Source of the DNA: SCBR16-9 sp964537975
GTDB lineage: Bacteria > Hydrogenedentota > Hydrogenedentia > Hydrogenedentales > SCBR16-9
NCBI GenBank assembly: GCA_964537975.1
Contig: CAZIDP010000005.1
Coordinates: 1-64,000 of the forward strand
DNA: 64,000 nucleotides
Direction of reading: 5' to 3'
In this document: one piece after another, positions 57,364-64,000 of the stretch
Numbering within the stretch: the stretch's first letter is position 1
Layout: every line of letters starts with the position of its first letter
The notes under the pieces: generated by a model
The model's database searches: none
What the model was told of the DNA's origin: nothing
Seen by the model: only the letters and a program-made list of their open reading frames with translations
Program-made: the position numbers and the translations under genes

Positions 57364-57395
57364 ATGGGGCATATTATAATTCTAATATGCCCCAT
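57364..57395 (+). terminator. Strong hairpin after the VWA lipoprotein gene
   Basis: ATGGGGCATATTA (57364-57376) pairs perfectly with TAATATGCCCCAT (57383-57395), 13 bp, around a 6-nt loop. It lies 14 bp after the VWA stop and 30 bp before the next start. No T run follows on either strand, so it is either a terminator of lower efficiency or an mRNA-end stabiliser. Confidence 0.55.
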
Positions 57396-57424
57396 CTATT
57401 GAAACCGATTTGGAAAGTAGCATA

Positions 57425-57877
57425 GTGATTCAGATTCAATGTCCCGGTTGTAAAACACGATTCGAAACGAATAAAAAATTAGCAGGACAAATGGTAACCT
57501 GCTCGGCATGTGCTACGGTATTCCTGGTACCAAGGATGCAAGAACACAGCGAAATTATTGATGTTAAAGCAGAAGTTATTAATGAAACAGAGTCAGAACC
57601 GGAAAATTACAACGAAGACAGCGATACAGATTCTCAAGAACCATCCCAACCGGAACGCTTCTTAAGAACACGGGACCCAGCAGCCCAAAGAGCATACGGT
57701 TGGAGTGGATTTGATCCTGCACAACATCAGGGAAGTGGTGCCAAACGAATACGTACGTTTTACTTTGAAAAACGTTATAACCAGGGCCCGAATTGTTGTG
57801 CATTTGGGTGTTTCGCAGTGGTCTTTATCTTGGGGGCACTTTTCTTCCTGATCATTATGGCATTGACTGGTAACTAG
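57425..57877 (+). CDS. Zinc-ribbon membrane protein
   Basis: A 150-aa protein. GTG 57425 has GGAAAG 7 bp upstream and is preferred to the TTG five codons earlier. The N-terminal zinc ribbon is of the MJ0042 type: CPGCKTRF and, 18 residues later, CSACATVF. A Glu/Asp-rich linker follows and then a single C-terminal TM helix (about residues 125-145) after a Cys pair (NCC). No family function is known; similar one-TM zinc-ribbon proteins are common in Planctomycetota-type genomes. Confidence 0.7.
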   Translation: MIQIQCPGCKTRFETNKKLAGQMVTCSACATVFLVPRMQEHSEIIDVKAEVINETESEPENYNEDSDTDSQEPSQPERFLRTRDPAAQRAYGWSGFDPAQHQGSGAKRIRTFYFEKRYNQGPNCCAFGCFAVVFILGALFFLIIMALTGN

Positions 57878-57906
57878 TCATATAAACAAAGCTAAGAAAT
57901 AGGTTA

Positions 57907-59856
57907 TCAACTGCTTGATTTAGCATTCTGCAGCGCTTTGAGTTCATGTTCAATACTCTGGGTAACCGGGAAGCGAAATCCTGTTTTGGGGTCCAGGTCC
58001 AAATCCATTACTTTCAAAGCTACAGGATGTTGATCACGTTTCCATTGACTTTGTGCAAACAACCGGGCAAAATCAGCAGCCCAGATTTTCAGTTGTTCCG
58101 GTGCGTGATCTGTGTGTCGCTGACACACGATTTGCCAACAATCCACAAGTGATAGTCTGCGGCGAGCATAGAGGTACAATAAATCATCAAGTACCACATA
58201 GGGCATTAAATCTTTTTCATCTTGCTGGTCTGAGGTCAATTCTGCACTGGGAGCAAGGGCCAAAACTTTCTGTATTGATTTTATCCCATCTCTTTCAGAC
58301 AGATATGCCAGCAATGCAGATATCAGACTTTTCGGGATATTGGCAATGGGAGAATATCCACCCTGGTTGTCACCTCCCGTTGTACTGTACCCCACAGCAG
58401 CTTCACTCAAATTAGAGGTAACCAGCACCAGGCCACCGACACTATTACTCCAATTCAGCATCATGGCACCACGTATACGCGCCTGCAGATTTTGCCTGGC
58501 CATCGGAGCGATATTATGCTCGCCCCCAACAAGCTCCATTGCTTTACTTAAAGCAATTTCAGACTCTTCGTGTATTGTGACCACATCAAAAGGCACGCCC
58601 AATTCCTCGGCAAGCGCCTGGGCGGCATCCCGAGTCGCAGAAGAACTGAAAGATTTGTTGGGCAGATAGACCGTGCTCACCCGCTCAGGATAACGTTTGC
58701 ATTCAGCGCCACCATTAAGCGCTTTGGCTGCTTCTACAGCCATCAGCAGGCACAAAGCACTGTCACGTCCCCCGGATAAGGCAATTAAAAATCGCTGAAA
58801 TGCTCCTACTTTCTCAAAATAGTCACGAAGTCCCAAAACCAGCGCATCAAACAATTCATCAAGGTAGATGTTGCTCGCAACAACCGACTCAGTTGAATCG
58901 GGCATATAAAAAGAATGGGGCATTTGAGCAACATAATCAGCCAACGGCGCAGGCGTGTAGGAATTACTGGTAATATCAACCACTCCGATAGAATTTGAGT
59001 TGACTGTGGAACTATTTTTTTGGATAGCACTTTCACGCCAGGTTGTATTTTCAGAACGCTGACGAACCAAATCATCAAGATTCACCACTGCGGAGCCCAA
59101 GGTCCAGGACTGCTTTGATAAGATGGGCATATCGCACAACAATTCATCTGGTGTGGCAATCAAACCACCACCATCAAATACGAGCCGGCTATTGTCACAC
59201 CCCAGCAAATTTGAATAGGCATATATGGATTTCAAATTGGCAGCCGTGCCTTGCACCAGGCGCTTGCGTTCATTATTTTTACCGGGTAAAAATGGAGAAG
59301 CACTGGGATTACAAATGATCTCGGCCCCAGCCTGGACACGATCGCGGGCAGGGGAAGACGCAGTCCAAAGGTCTTCACATATCTCGGCAGTTACCATACC
59401 ATATGGCAGACGAAATACCAGGTCGCCAGCAGGAACCCCTTCAAACTCCGTTACGCCACCACCCCAGGCAGACCAATTTCGGCCTTCATAAAAAATACTG
59501 TAGGTTGGAATATAACGTTTCAAGATTAAGCCATGTACTTTGCCATTTGATACCAACGCGGCAGCATTGTGAGCCAATCCATGAATACGTACAGGTAATC
59601 CGATAAATACATCAATCTCTACACACGACTTGGCAATTTCATGCAACGCTTCCCAACTACGCTGGACAATTTCCGGCCAGTATATGCGGTCTTCCAGGCT
59701 ATATCCTGAGATACACAACTCAGGGGTTACCAGCAAATGCACCTGCTGCGTTCTTGCAGCTTCGATCACCTCTATCAATCGGGCCGCATTACCCGTGAAA
59801 TCACCTACTTTGACAGAAACTGCCGCTGTACCGATACGCACCAAACGCATACCCAT
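57907..59856 (-). CDS. nadE: Glutamine-dependent NAD+ synthetase
   Basis: A 649-aa two-domain NadE. The N-terminal nitrilase-type glutaminase has its Glu in PELCISGYS, Lys in LKRYIPTY and Cys near residue 160 (AEICEDLW). The C-terminal synthetase has the ATP loop SGGRDSALCL near 360 and the later STTGGDNQGGYSPIANIPKS. It amidates nicotinate adenine dinucleotide to NAD+, the last step of the salvage route in this operon. The ATG follows directly after the stop of the preceding gene (TAAATG), so the start is fixed by context. Confidence 0.96.
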   Translation of the reverse strand: MGMRLVRIGTAAVSVKVGDFTGNAARLIEVIEAARTQQVHLLVTPELCISGYSLEDRIYWPEIVQRSWEALHEIAKSCVEIDVFIGLPVRIHGLAHNAAALVSNGKVHGLILKRYIPTYSIFYEGRNWSAWGGGVTEFEGVPAGDLVFRLPYGMVTAEICEDLWTASSPARDRVQAGAEIICNPSASPFLPGKNNERKRLVQGTAANLKSIYAYSNLLGCDNSRLVFDGGGLIATPDELLCDMPILSKQSWTLGSAVVNLDDLVRQRSENTTWRESAIQKNSSTVNSNSIGVVDITSNSYTPAPLADYVAQMPHSFYMPDSTESVVASNIYLDELFDALVLGLRDYFEKVGAFQRFLIALSGGRDSALCLLMAVEAAKALNGGAECKRYPERVSTVYLPNKSFSSSATRDAAQALAEELGVPFDVVTIHEESEIALSKAMELVGGEHNIAPMARQNLQARIRGAMMLNWSNSVGGLVLVTSNLSEAAVGYSTTGGDNQGGYSPIANIPKSLISALLAYLSERDGIKSIQKVLALAPSAELTSDQQDEKDLMPYVVLDDLLYLYARRRLSLVDCWQIVCQRHTDHAPEQLKIWAADFARLFAQSQWKRDQHPVALKVMDLDLDPKTGFRFPVTQSIEHELKALQNAKSSS

Positions 59857-60414
59857 TTATTCTTGATACTCCTGTCCTGCCAACACAATCTTGAGTGCAT
59901 CAAATAGTTCATCCGGATACTTACTGCTAACAAGCAGGTGCATTCCGTTATCCCAGAAAATCTTCACTCCTTCATTGGCGTGAATAATATACGATTTGCT
60001 TTTCCCAACCCGCCGAATTCCAAAGCCACCGTATTCTAGAAATGCCTGAAATGTTGTACGCTCAACGCGTTCCACCCCAGTCAAATCAACTTGGCGTACT
60101 TTCCATTGCAAAGGGAAAAAACGCAAAAAAAATCCTTCCGTAGTGACCTCAGTCTGCAATCGAGCTAACAAAAAAAATGCTATGACCAACCCATCGCTTA
60201 ATACAATCAGACTACCAAAAAACAATAAAGTCACATTCGACAATGAATCTGGGGCGAATGATTCGCCTTGAATCAGTTGGCGTAACCACATCCAAAAGAC
60301 AGTGCCCATAACCATGGCTGAGCTGAAGATAAGTATCACCCACAAGACCGGCTGGCGAAATTGCTGTTCTTCCTGGAATAGTATGGCAGGTTCGTTTGAC
60401 TCCGGAGTATTCAT
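59857..60414 (-). CDS. Membrane protein with PH-like tail, inside the NAD operon
   Basis: A 185-aa protein. Two TM helices (about residues 22-45 and 65-90) are followed by a cytoplasmic part of about 95 residues with the pattern of a bacterial PH-like domain (a strand TTEGFFLRFFPL, then VRQVDLTGVERVE and a last helix DELFDALKIVL). I have seen this layout in DUF6141-type proteins, but do not claim it firmly. It begins 1 bp after pncB and its stop is adjacent to the nadE start, so it is surely cotranscribed with the NAD genes. Function unknown; a membrane-bound partner of NAD salvage is inference only. Confidence 0.65.
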   Translation of the reverse strand: MNTPESNEPAILFQEEQQFRQPVLWVILIFSSAMVMGTVFWMWLRQLIQGESFAPDSLSNVTLLFFGSLIVLSDGLVIAFFLLARLQTEVTTEGFFLRFFPLQWKVRQVDLTGVERVERTTFQAFLEYGGFGIRRVGKSKSYIIHANEGVKIFWDNGMHLLVSSKYPDELFDALKIVLAGQEYQE

Positions 60415-60415
60415 G

Positions 60416-61888
60416 TCAGGCCAGTTCTGGGTTTTCCAACATTGTCTCCTTCATATCGCCAATCTTGGGAGAAAGAAGCACTTCATATATTTCTGGATTG
60501 CGCATACGCTTAAATTCTTCTGGCAACAAGGCGATTTGCTTCTGGGCACGATCGCGTATTGTTTGAATGTTTTCTGGCACTGTCAGTCGTTGGCCAGACT
60601 GTATTACTAGTTTTAGCAATGATTCCGCACGTGCAACACCTTCCAATGCATGTTTATGTGCGGGAGACGTACGATTACGACCAACCACCAGTTCAGAATA
60701 GTCCCACTTTTCATCATGCAAATACATGACATCGGCCAAGGGATGATCATGAGCATCATAATATCGTACCAGGTTCTTTTTGCCTGGATCGGTTGCTTTT
60801 TCGACATTCGAAGTAATTTTCATGCGTGGTTGCCACGCTGATTCATTGTATATGGCAGCCAGCTTATATACACCACTAAGCGAAGGTGCGTCTTTTGAAG
60901 TGATCAAATGCGTTCCAACACCCCAGGCATTAATACACGCACCTTGTCGTTTCAAATCCGCAATCAAATCCTCTTCCAAGTCATTGGAAGCCACTATTAA
61001 CGGGTTCTCTAATCCAGCATCAATCATCATATTATAAGCTATCTTACTCAGCTTGGCCAGATCACCCGAGTCGAGTCGAATAGCCGGACGTATTTTATGA
61101 CCCGCCTCTTTCAGTTCCTTAAAGACAGTGATAGCATTGGGAACACCACTTTTTACAGTATCGTAAGTATCTACCAGCAAGGTACAACGATCTGGATAAT
61201 GCCTGGCAAATGCACGAAAAGCCTCCAACTCACTCGAGAAACTCATAACCCAGCTATGCGCATGGGTTCCTGCTACAGGTATGCCATATATTTTGCCAGC
61301 CAATACATTGGACGTTGATGTGCAACCACCGATATATGCAGCGCGTGATCCACTTATGCCACCATCTGGGCCATGTGCACGTCTCAGCCCGAATTCCATA
61401 ACAGGATCATTACAAGCTGCCTGGCAAATACGCGCGGATTTAGTTGCAATAAGCGTGGAATAATTAAGCATGTTGAGCAAGGCTGTTTCCACCAACTGGG
61501 CTTCCATGATGGTACCATCAACCTGCACAATTGGTTCATATGGAAACGCTATACTGCCTTCCGGTATTGCATGAATGTCATAGGCAGGTTTAAATTCTGT
61601 CAAAAACGTAAGAAAATCTTCTTCAAACAAACCTTGAGATCGCAAATATGCTACATCATCAGGCATGAAACGCAAATTGGCAAGATAATCCAATAACAGC
61701 TCAAGACCGGCAGTAACTGCAAAACCCGTGTGAGGCGGTAAGTTGCGAAAGAAGTATTCAAACGAAACACGTTTTTCCGCTCGTCCTTCTTTCCACTGGC
61801 CTGCCATCATGGTTAACTGATAAAAATCAGTCAACAATGCAAGCCCTTTTCGTTGGAACCAACCTTGGTTCATTGACTCATAGGTCAT
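60416..61888 (-). CDS. pncB: Nicotinate phosphoribosyltransferase
   Basis: A 490-aa NAPRTase that makes nicotinate mononucleotide from nicotinate and PRPP. Typical blocks are LLTDFYQLTMM at the start, MEFGLRRAHGPDGG and SRAAYIGGCTSTSN around the active site. The later GTHAHSWVM, TLLVDTYDTVKSG and AIRLDSGDLAKL are also typical. It is of the long bacterial form. The ATG overlaps the stop of pncA (ATGA), so the start is fixed. Together with pncA, nadE and the Nudix gene it forms the salvage operon. Confidence 0.96.
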   Translation of the reverse strand: MTYESMNQGWFQRKGLALLTDFYQLTMMAGQWKEGRAEKRVSFEYFFRNLPPHTGFAVTAGLELLLDYLANLRFMPDDVAYLRSQGLFEEDFLTFLTEFKPAYDIHAIPEGSIAFPYEPIVQVDGTIMEAQLVETALLNMLNYSTLIATKSARICQAACNDPVMEFGLRRAHGPDGGISGSRAAYIGGCTSTSNVLAGKIYGIPVAGTHAHSWVMSFSSELEAFRAFARHYPDRCTLLVDTYDTVKSGVPNAITVFKELKEAGHKIRPAIRLDSGDLAKLSKIAYNMMIDAGLENPLIVASNDLEEDLIADLKRQGACINAWGVGTHLITSKDAPSLSGVYKLAAIYNESAWQPRMKITSNVEKATDPGKKNLVRYYDAHDHPLADVMYLHDEKWDYSELVVGRNRTSPAHKHALEGVARAESLLKLVIQSGQRLTVPENIQTIRDRAQKQIALLPEEFKRMRNPEIYEVLLSPKIGDMKETMLENPELA

Positions 61889-62454
61889 TCAAGCGCTCCA
61901 CTTCTAATCAGATTTACCCCTGCCTCCTGCATCTCCAGGAGCGCAGTTTCCACATTGGCATCGGAAATACCACGACAACCATCTTTGACTAGCACAACAT
62001 TAAACCCTGCATCTATCGCCCCAAACGCTGAAGCCTTCACACAATAATCTGTCGCAAGACCTGTAATGAAAATACGATCGACACTTTTTTTAATAAAATA
62101 CGCTGACAACCCCGGATTGGCAAAAGCACTATAATTCTCGACATTCGGGTCTGTTCCTTTATCTGCTATATAGGCGTCTAAAGGCACATGCAAATCAGCA
62201 TGGAAGGCTGCTCCTGGTGAATACTGTACACAGTGAGCTGGCCATGATGAGTCTTCAAATTTTGGTGTGTCACTAAAACTGCAATGGTCTTCTGGGTGCC
62301 AATCTCGCGAAAAGGCAACCACATTGAATTTTCCCAGAATACTGTTTATAACCGGCACCACACCACTGCCTCCAGGAACAGCAAGGGCACCACCAGGGCA
62401 GAAATCGTTTTGGACATCGACAACCAAAAGCGCATCATTATCTTGTATTTTCAT
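61885..62454 (-). CDS. pncA: Nicotinamidase
   Basis: A 189-aa isochorismatase-fold enzyme that deamidates nicotinamide to nicotinate. The catalytic Asp lies in VVDVQNDFCPGGAL, the Lys in ADKGTD and the Cys in GLATDYCVKASA; the metal-binding block is SRDWHPEDHCSF. AAGGA lies 6 bp before the ATG. It overlaps the Nudix gene upstream and pncB downstream by 4 bp each (ATGA). Confidence 0.95.
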   Translation of the reverse strand: MKIQDNDALLVVDVQNDFCPGGALAVPGGSGVVPVINSILGKFNVVAFSRDWHPEDHCSFSDTPKFEDSSWPAHCVQYSPGAAFHADLHVPLDAYIADKGTDPNVENYSAFANPGLSAYFIKKSVDRIFITGLATDYCVKASAFGAIDAGFNVVLVKDGCRGISDANVETALLEMQEAGVNLIRSGALE

Positions 62455-62903
62455 AGATATCCTTCTGTATGCAACCAGTTTAATGCTTTGTCAATTATTT
62501 TCCCATGATCAAATGCCATAACAGGCATGTCAGTAATGCGAAACCACCTGGCATCTGCTGCATCATCTCCCCCTACCGGTACTGGTTCTGGCTTGTCAGT
62601 GTTCAGCATCCCGACAAAGGCTACCGTAATACTCCTGCCTCTTGGGTCTCGCCCAACATCACCAAATGTATGAAATTGCTCCAGAGAAATATTGCTGATA
62701 CCGGTTTCTTCTTTCAGTTCACGTAGTGCACCAGCTTCTAATTCTTCATCCAACTCCAGAAATCCGCCAGGTAAAGCCCAAGAACCAGAAAATGGATCGT
62801 TTCTTCGTTCGATTAAAAGTACTTCCAAACCATTATCACCACCACGAAATACGACCGCATCGACAGTGACCATTGGTCTGGGATATGAATAAGTGAAAGA
62901 CAT
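62451..62903 (-). CDS. Nudix hydrolase
   Basis: A 150-aa Nudix protein. The ATG at 62903 has GGGAGAAG upstream; an in-frame start six codons earlier overlaps that site and is rejected. The Nudix box (about residues 44-66) begins GGFLELDEELEAG and continues ALRELKEETGI, with all key Gly, Glu and Arg positions in place. The early YPRPMVTVDAVVF resembles ADP-ribose pyrophosphatases of the COG1051 type. It lacks the C-terminal winged helix of the regulator NrtR, so it is probably an enzyme rather than the NAD repressor. First gene of the NAD operon. Confidence 0.88.
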   Translation of the reverse strand: MSFTYSYPRPMVTVDAVVFRGGDNGLEVLLIERRNDPFSGSWALPGGFLELDEELEAGALRELKEETGISNISLEQFHTFGDVGRDPRGRSITVAFVGMLNTDKPEPVPVGGDDAADARWFRITDMPVMAFDHGKIIDKALNWLHTEGYL

Positions 62904-62989
62904 AAAAATAACTTCTCCCAAAACTTGCGATTTACCTCATGATAGCGCAATGATAAGAGACGCTTCACATTCTTACAGAAATTCGTTAA

Positions 62990-63015
62990 TTCCATGTTGT
63001 AAGTTCACAATGGAA
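62990..63015. repeat. Imperfect inverted repeat upstream of the NAD operon
   Basis: TTCCATGTTGT (62990-63000) and ACAATGGAA (63007-63015) form an imperfect palindrome with a 2-nt bulge. It lies between the candidate promoter at 63050-63079 and the Nudix start, so it could be an operator or a leader hairpin. Confidence 0.3.
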
Positions 63016-63049
63016 TATCAGCTTGTATAAACCAAAGTCTGCACTATAT

Positions 63050-63079
63050 TTTATAGTTAAACTGGTCATTTTGTATCAA
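63050..63079 (-). promoter_or_regulatory. Candidate promoter of the NAD salvage operon
   Basis: On the minus strand TTGATA (63079-63074), 18 bp, TATAAA (63055-63050), about 145 bp before the Nudix start. The region is shared with the divergent Gfo/Idh gene. Confidence 0.35.
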
Positions 63080-63105
63080 ACTATTAAGCTTGGGAGGGGA
63101 TTATT

Positions 63106-64000
63106 ATGGAAGCACCATTAAAAGTAGGTGTGTTAAGTTTTGCGCACGGCCATGTCACGGCATATGCCGACGTAATGAAAGACTTTGATGATGTAAAACT
63201 TATAGCAGCTTACGATGACAATGCGGAACGTGCTCAGCCAATCTGTGAGCGCAATGGAATGCAGTATTCTGAAGACATAAACAATGTACTGTCGAATGAG
63301 GAAATTCAAGCAGTCATGATCGGTGGCGAAACCAATCGCCACGAAGAATTATGCATCGCAGCAGCCAAAGCTGGTAAACACATATTACTGCAAAAACCTA
63401 TGGCATTCTCATTGGAAGCCTGTGACAACATCATTGCCGCGGTAGAAGAAGCAGGAATCGAATTTGCCGTTGCGTTTCAGATGCGGCACGATCCGGCAAA
63501 TATTCGTATGCGTGAGTTGATTCAAAAGAAGGCGCTTGGCAATTTGGCCATTGCACGTCGTCGTCATTGTATCGGCGTGCTACTGGACAACAATTTCGTC
63601 AATGGCCCCACGAATTGGCATATTGATCCGGTCAAAAACAAGGGGATGTTTATGGACGATGCGGTTCATGCCGCAGACTGGTTCTATTGGTTGTTTGGTA
63701 AGCCGGTAAGTGTCATCGCGGAAATTGATAACGTCATTACCAATGTAGCTCCAGACGATTGCGGTGTGGCAGTGTATCGTTTTGAAGATGGCATGATTGG
63801 AATACTTCTAAACAGTTCCGTGGTCAATGCCGCTGAAAATACTTCAGAAATTTATGGCGAAAAAGGCTGTATAATCCAGAATTATGGAGATGGCCCATCA
63901 AATCATGTGCCCAGAGCAAAAGATTCGCCTGCATTGAAGGTGTTCCGGTATGGCCAACCCGATTGGGAAGACCAGAGCATACCAATTCCACCAGACCATG
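63106..64000 (+). CDS. Gfo/Idh/MocA family oxidoreductase (3' partial)
   Basis: The ATG at 63106 follows GGGAGGGG and the frame stays open to the window edge (298 codons). The N-terminal Rossmann start VGVLSFAHGHVTAY is followed by LIAAYDDN, then AVMIGGETNRHEEL and LLQKPMAFSLEAC, where QKP stands in place of the usual EKP but keeps the catalytic Lys. Later DDAVHAADWFYWLFG matches the family's substrate-side D-x-x-x-H. NAD(P)-dependent sugar or inositol dehydrogenase is the family role; the substrate is unknown. The C-terminus is outside the window. Confidence 0.9.
   Translation, partial: MEAPLKVGVLSFAHGHVTAYADVMKDFDDVKLIAAYDDNAERAQPICERNGMQYSEDINNVLSNEEIQAVMIGGETNRHEELCIAAAKAGKHILLQKPMAFSLEACDNIIAAVEEAGIEFAVAFQMRHDPANIRMRELIQKKALGNLAIARRRHCIGVLLDNNFVNGPTNWHIDPVKNKGMFMDDAVHAADWFYWLFGKPVSVIAEIDNVITNVAPDDCGVAVYRFEDGMIGILLNSSVVNAAENTSEIYGEKGCIIQNYGDGPSNHVPRAKDSPALKVFRYGQPDWEDQSIPIPPDH

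Overview
The window is 64 kb of moderately AT-rich DNA (roughly low-40s % GC by eye) with one run of 100 Ns at 7953-8052, so it is a scaffold and probably a metagenome-assembled genome. The gene set points to a free-living Gram-negative heterotroph: PBP1C with a bacterial alpha-2-macroglobulin, Mpl and PgeF for peptidoglycan, lipoprotein signals, and SSS and CstA uptake systems. The mix of a DUF1080 hydrolase, a phytanoyl-CoA dioxygenase, a GH78 rhamnosidase, a Gfo/Idh/MocA oxidoreductase, carboxypeptidase-regulatory-like repeats and small zinc-ribbon proteins is typical of PVC/FCB-neighbourhood phyla such as Hydrogenedentota, Poribacteria or Planctomycetota. I cannot fix the phylum from the sequence alone. 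No CRISPR array, insertion sequence, prophage or rRNA was seen. One tRNA, Ser(GCT), is present.

Layout. 1-6.1 kb: a 5'-truncated protein of about eight carboxypeptidase-regulatory-like repeats, then two ABC-2 ATPase/permease pairs in one operon. 6.1-14.4 kb (minus): pbpC, broken by the assembly gap, overlapped by a 1974-aa alpha-2-macroglobulin gene. 14.6-25.2 kb: a glycan and cell-wall stretch with a DUF1080 lipoprotein, a DUF2161 nuclease-like protein, a GH78 rhamnosidase with a zinc-ribbon partner, a membrane-anchored NodB-like/LRR/calcium-repeat protein, mpl and a phytanoyl-CoA dioxygenase. 25.2-32.3 kb: a chemotaxis receptor, an AT-rich gene-free stretch, a secreted metallo-beta-lactamase-fold protein, an SSS transporter with two small membrane proteins, a gene of unknown function and a SpoIIAA-like protein. 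32.3-36.6 kb: tRNA-Ser, a gene of unknown function, then an iron-sulfur-flavoured run (Nfu, unknown, pterin carbinolamine dehydratase, NifU-like protein, ispG).

36.9-46.8 kb is housekeeping: a YhhN protein, pgeF, hslU (no hslV in view), rpiB, and the tightly overlapping chain ctpA-rph-rdgB-tsaC, with lon divergent from it. 47-52.7 kb holds transport and envelope genes (CstA, a cupin/SSS pair, a GT39 membrane glycosyltransferase). 52.8-57.9 kb holds scpB-rluB, a DAHP synthase, a VWA lipoprotein and a second zinc-ribbon protein. 57.9-62.9 kb (minus) is an NAD salvage operon: Nudix, pncA, pncB, an unknown membrane protein with a PH-like tail, and nadE, with overlaps or near-zero spacing throughout. 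The right edge cuts a Gfo/Idh/MocA oxidoreductase.

Most genes are ordinary. The less ordinary points are the NodB-LRR-calcium repeat-TM architecture, the Fe-S scaffold pair around a PCD gene upstream of ispG, the unknown membrane protein embedded in the NAD operon, small membrane proteins coupled to an SSS transporter, and a zinc-ribbon/tandem-repeat protein 7 bp behind a rhamnosidase. No clear-cut new defence or mobile system was found.
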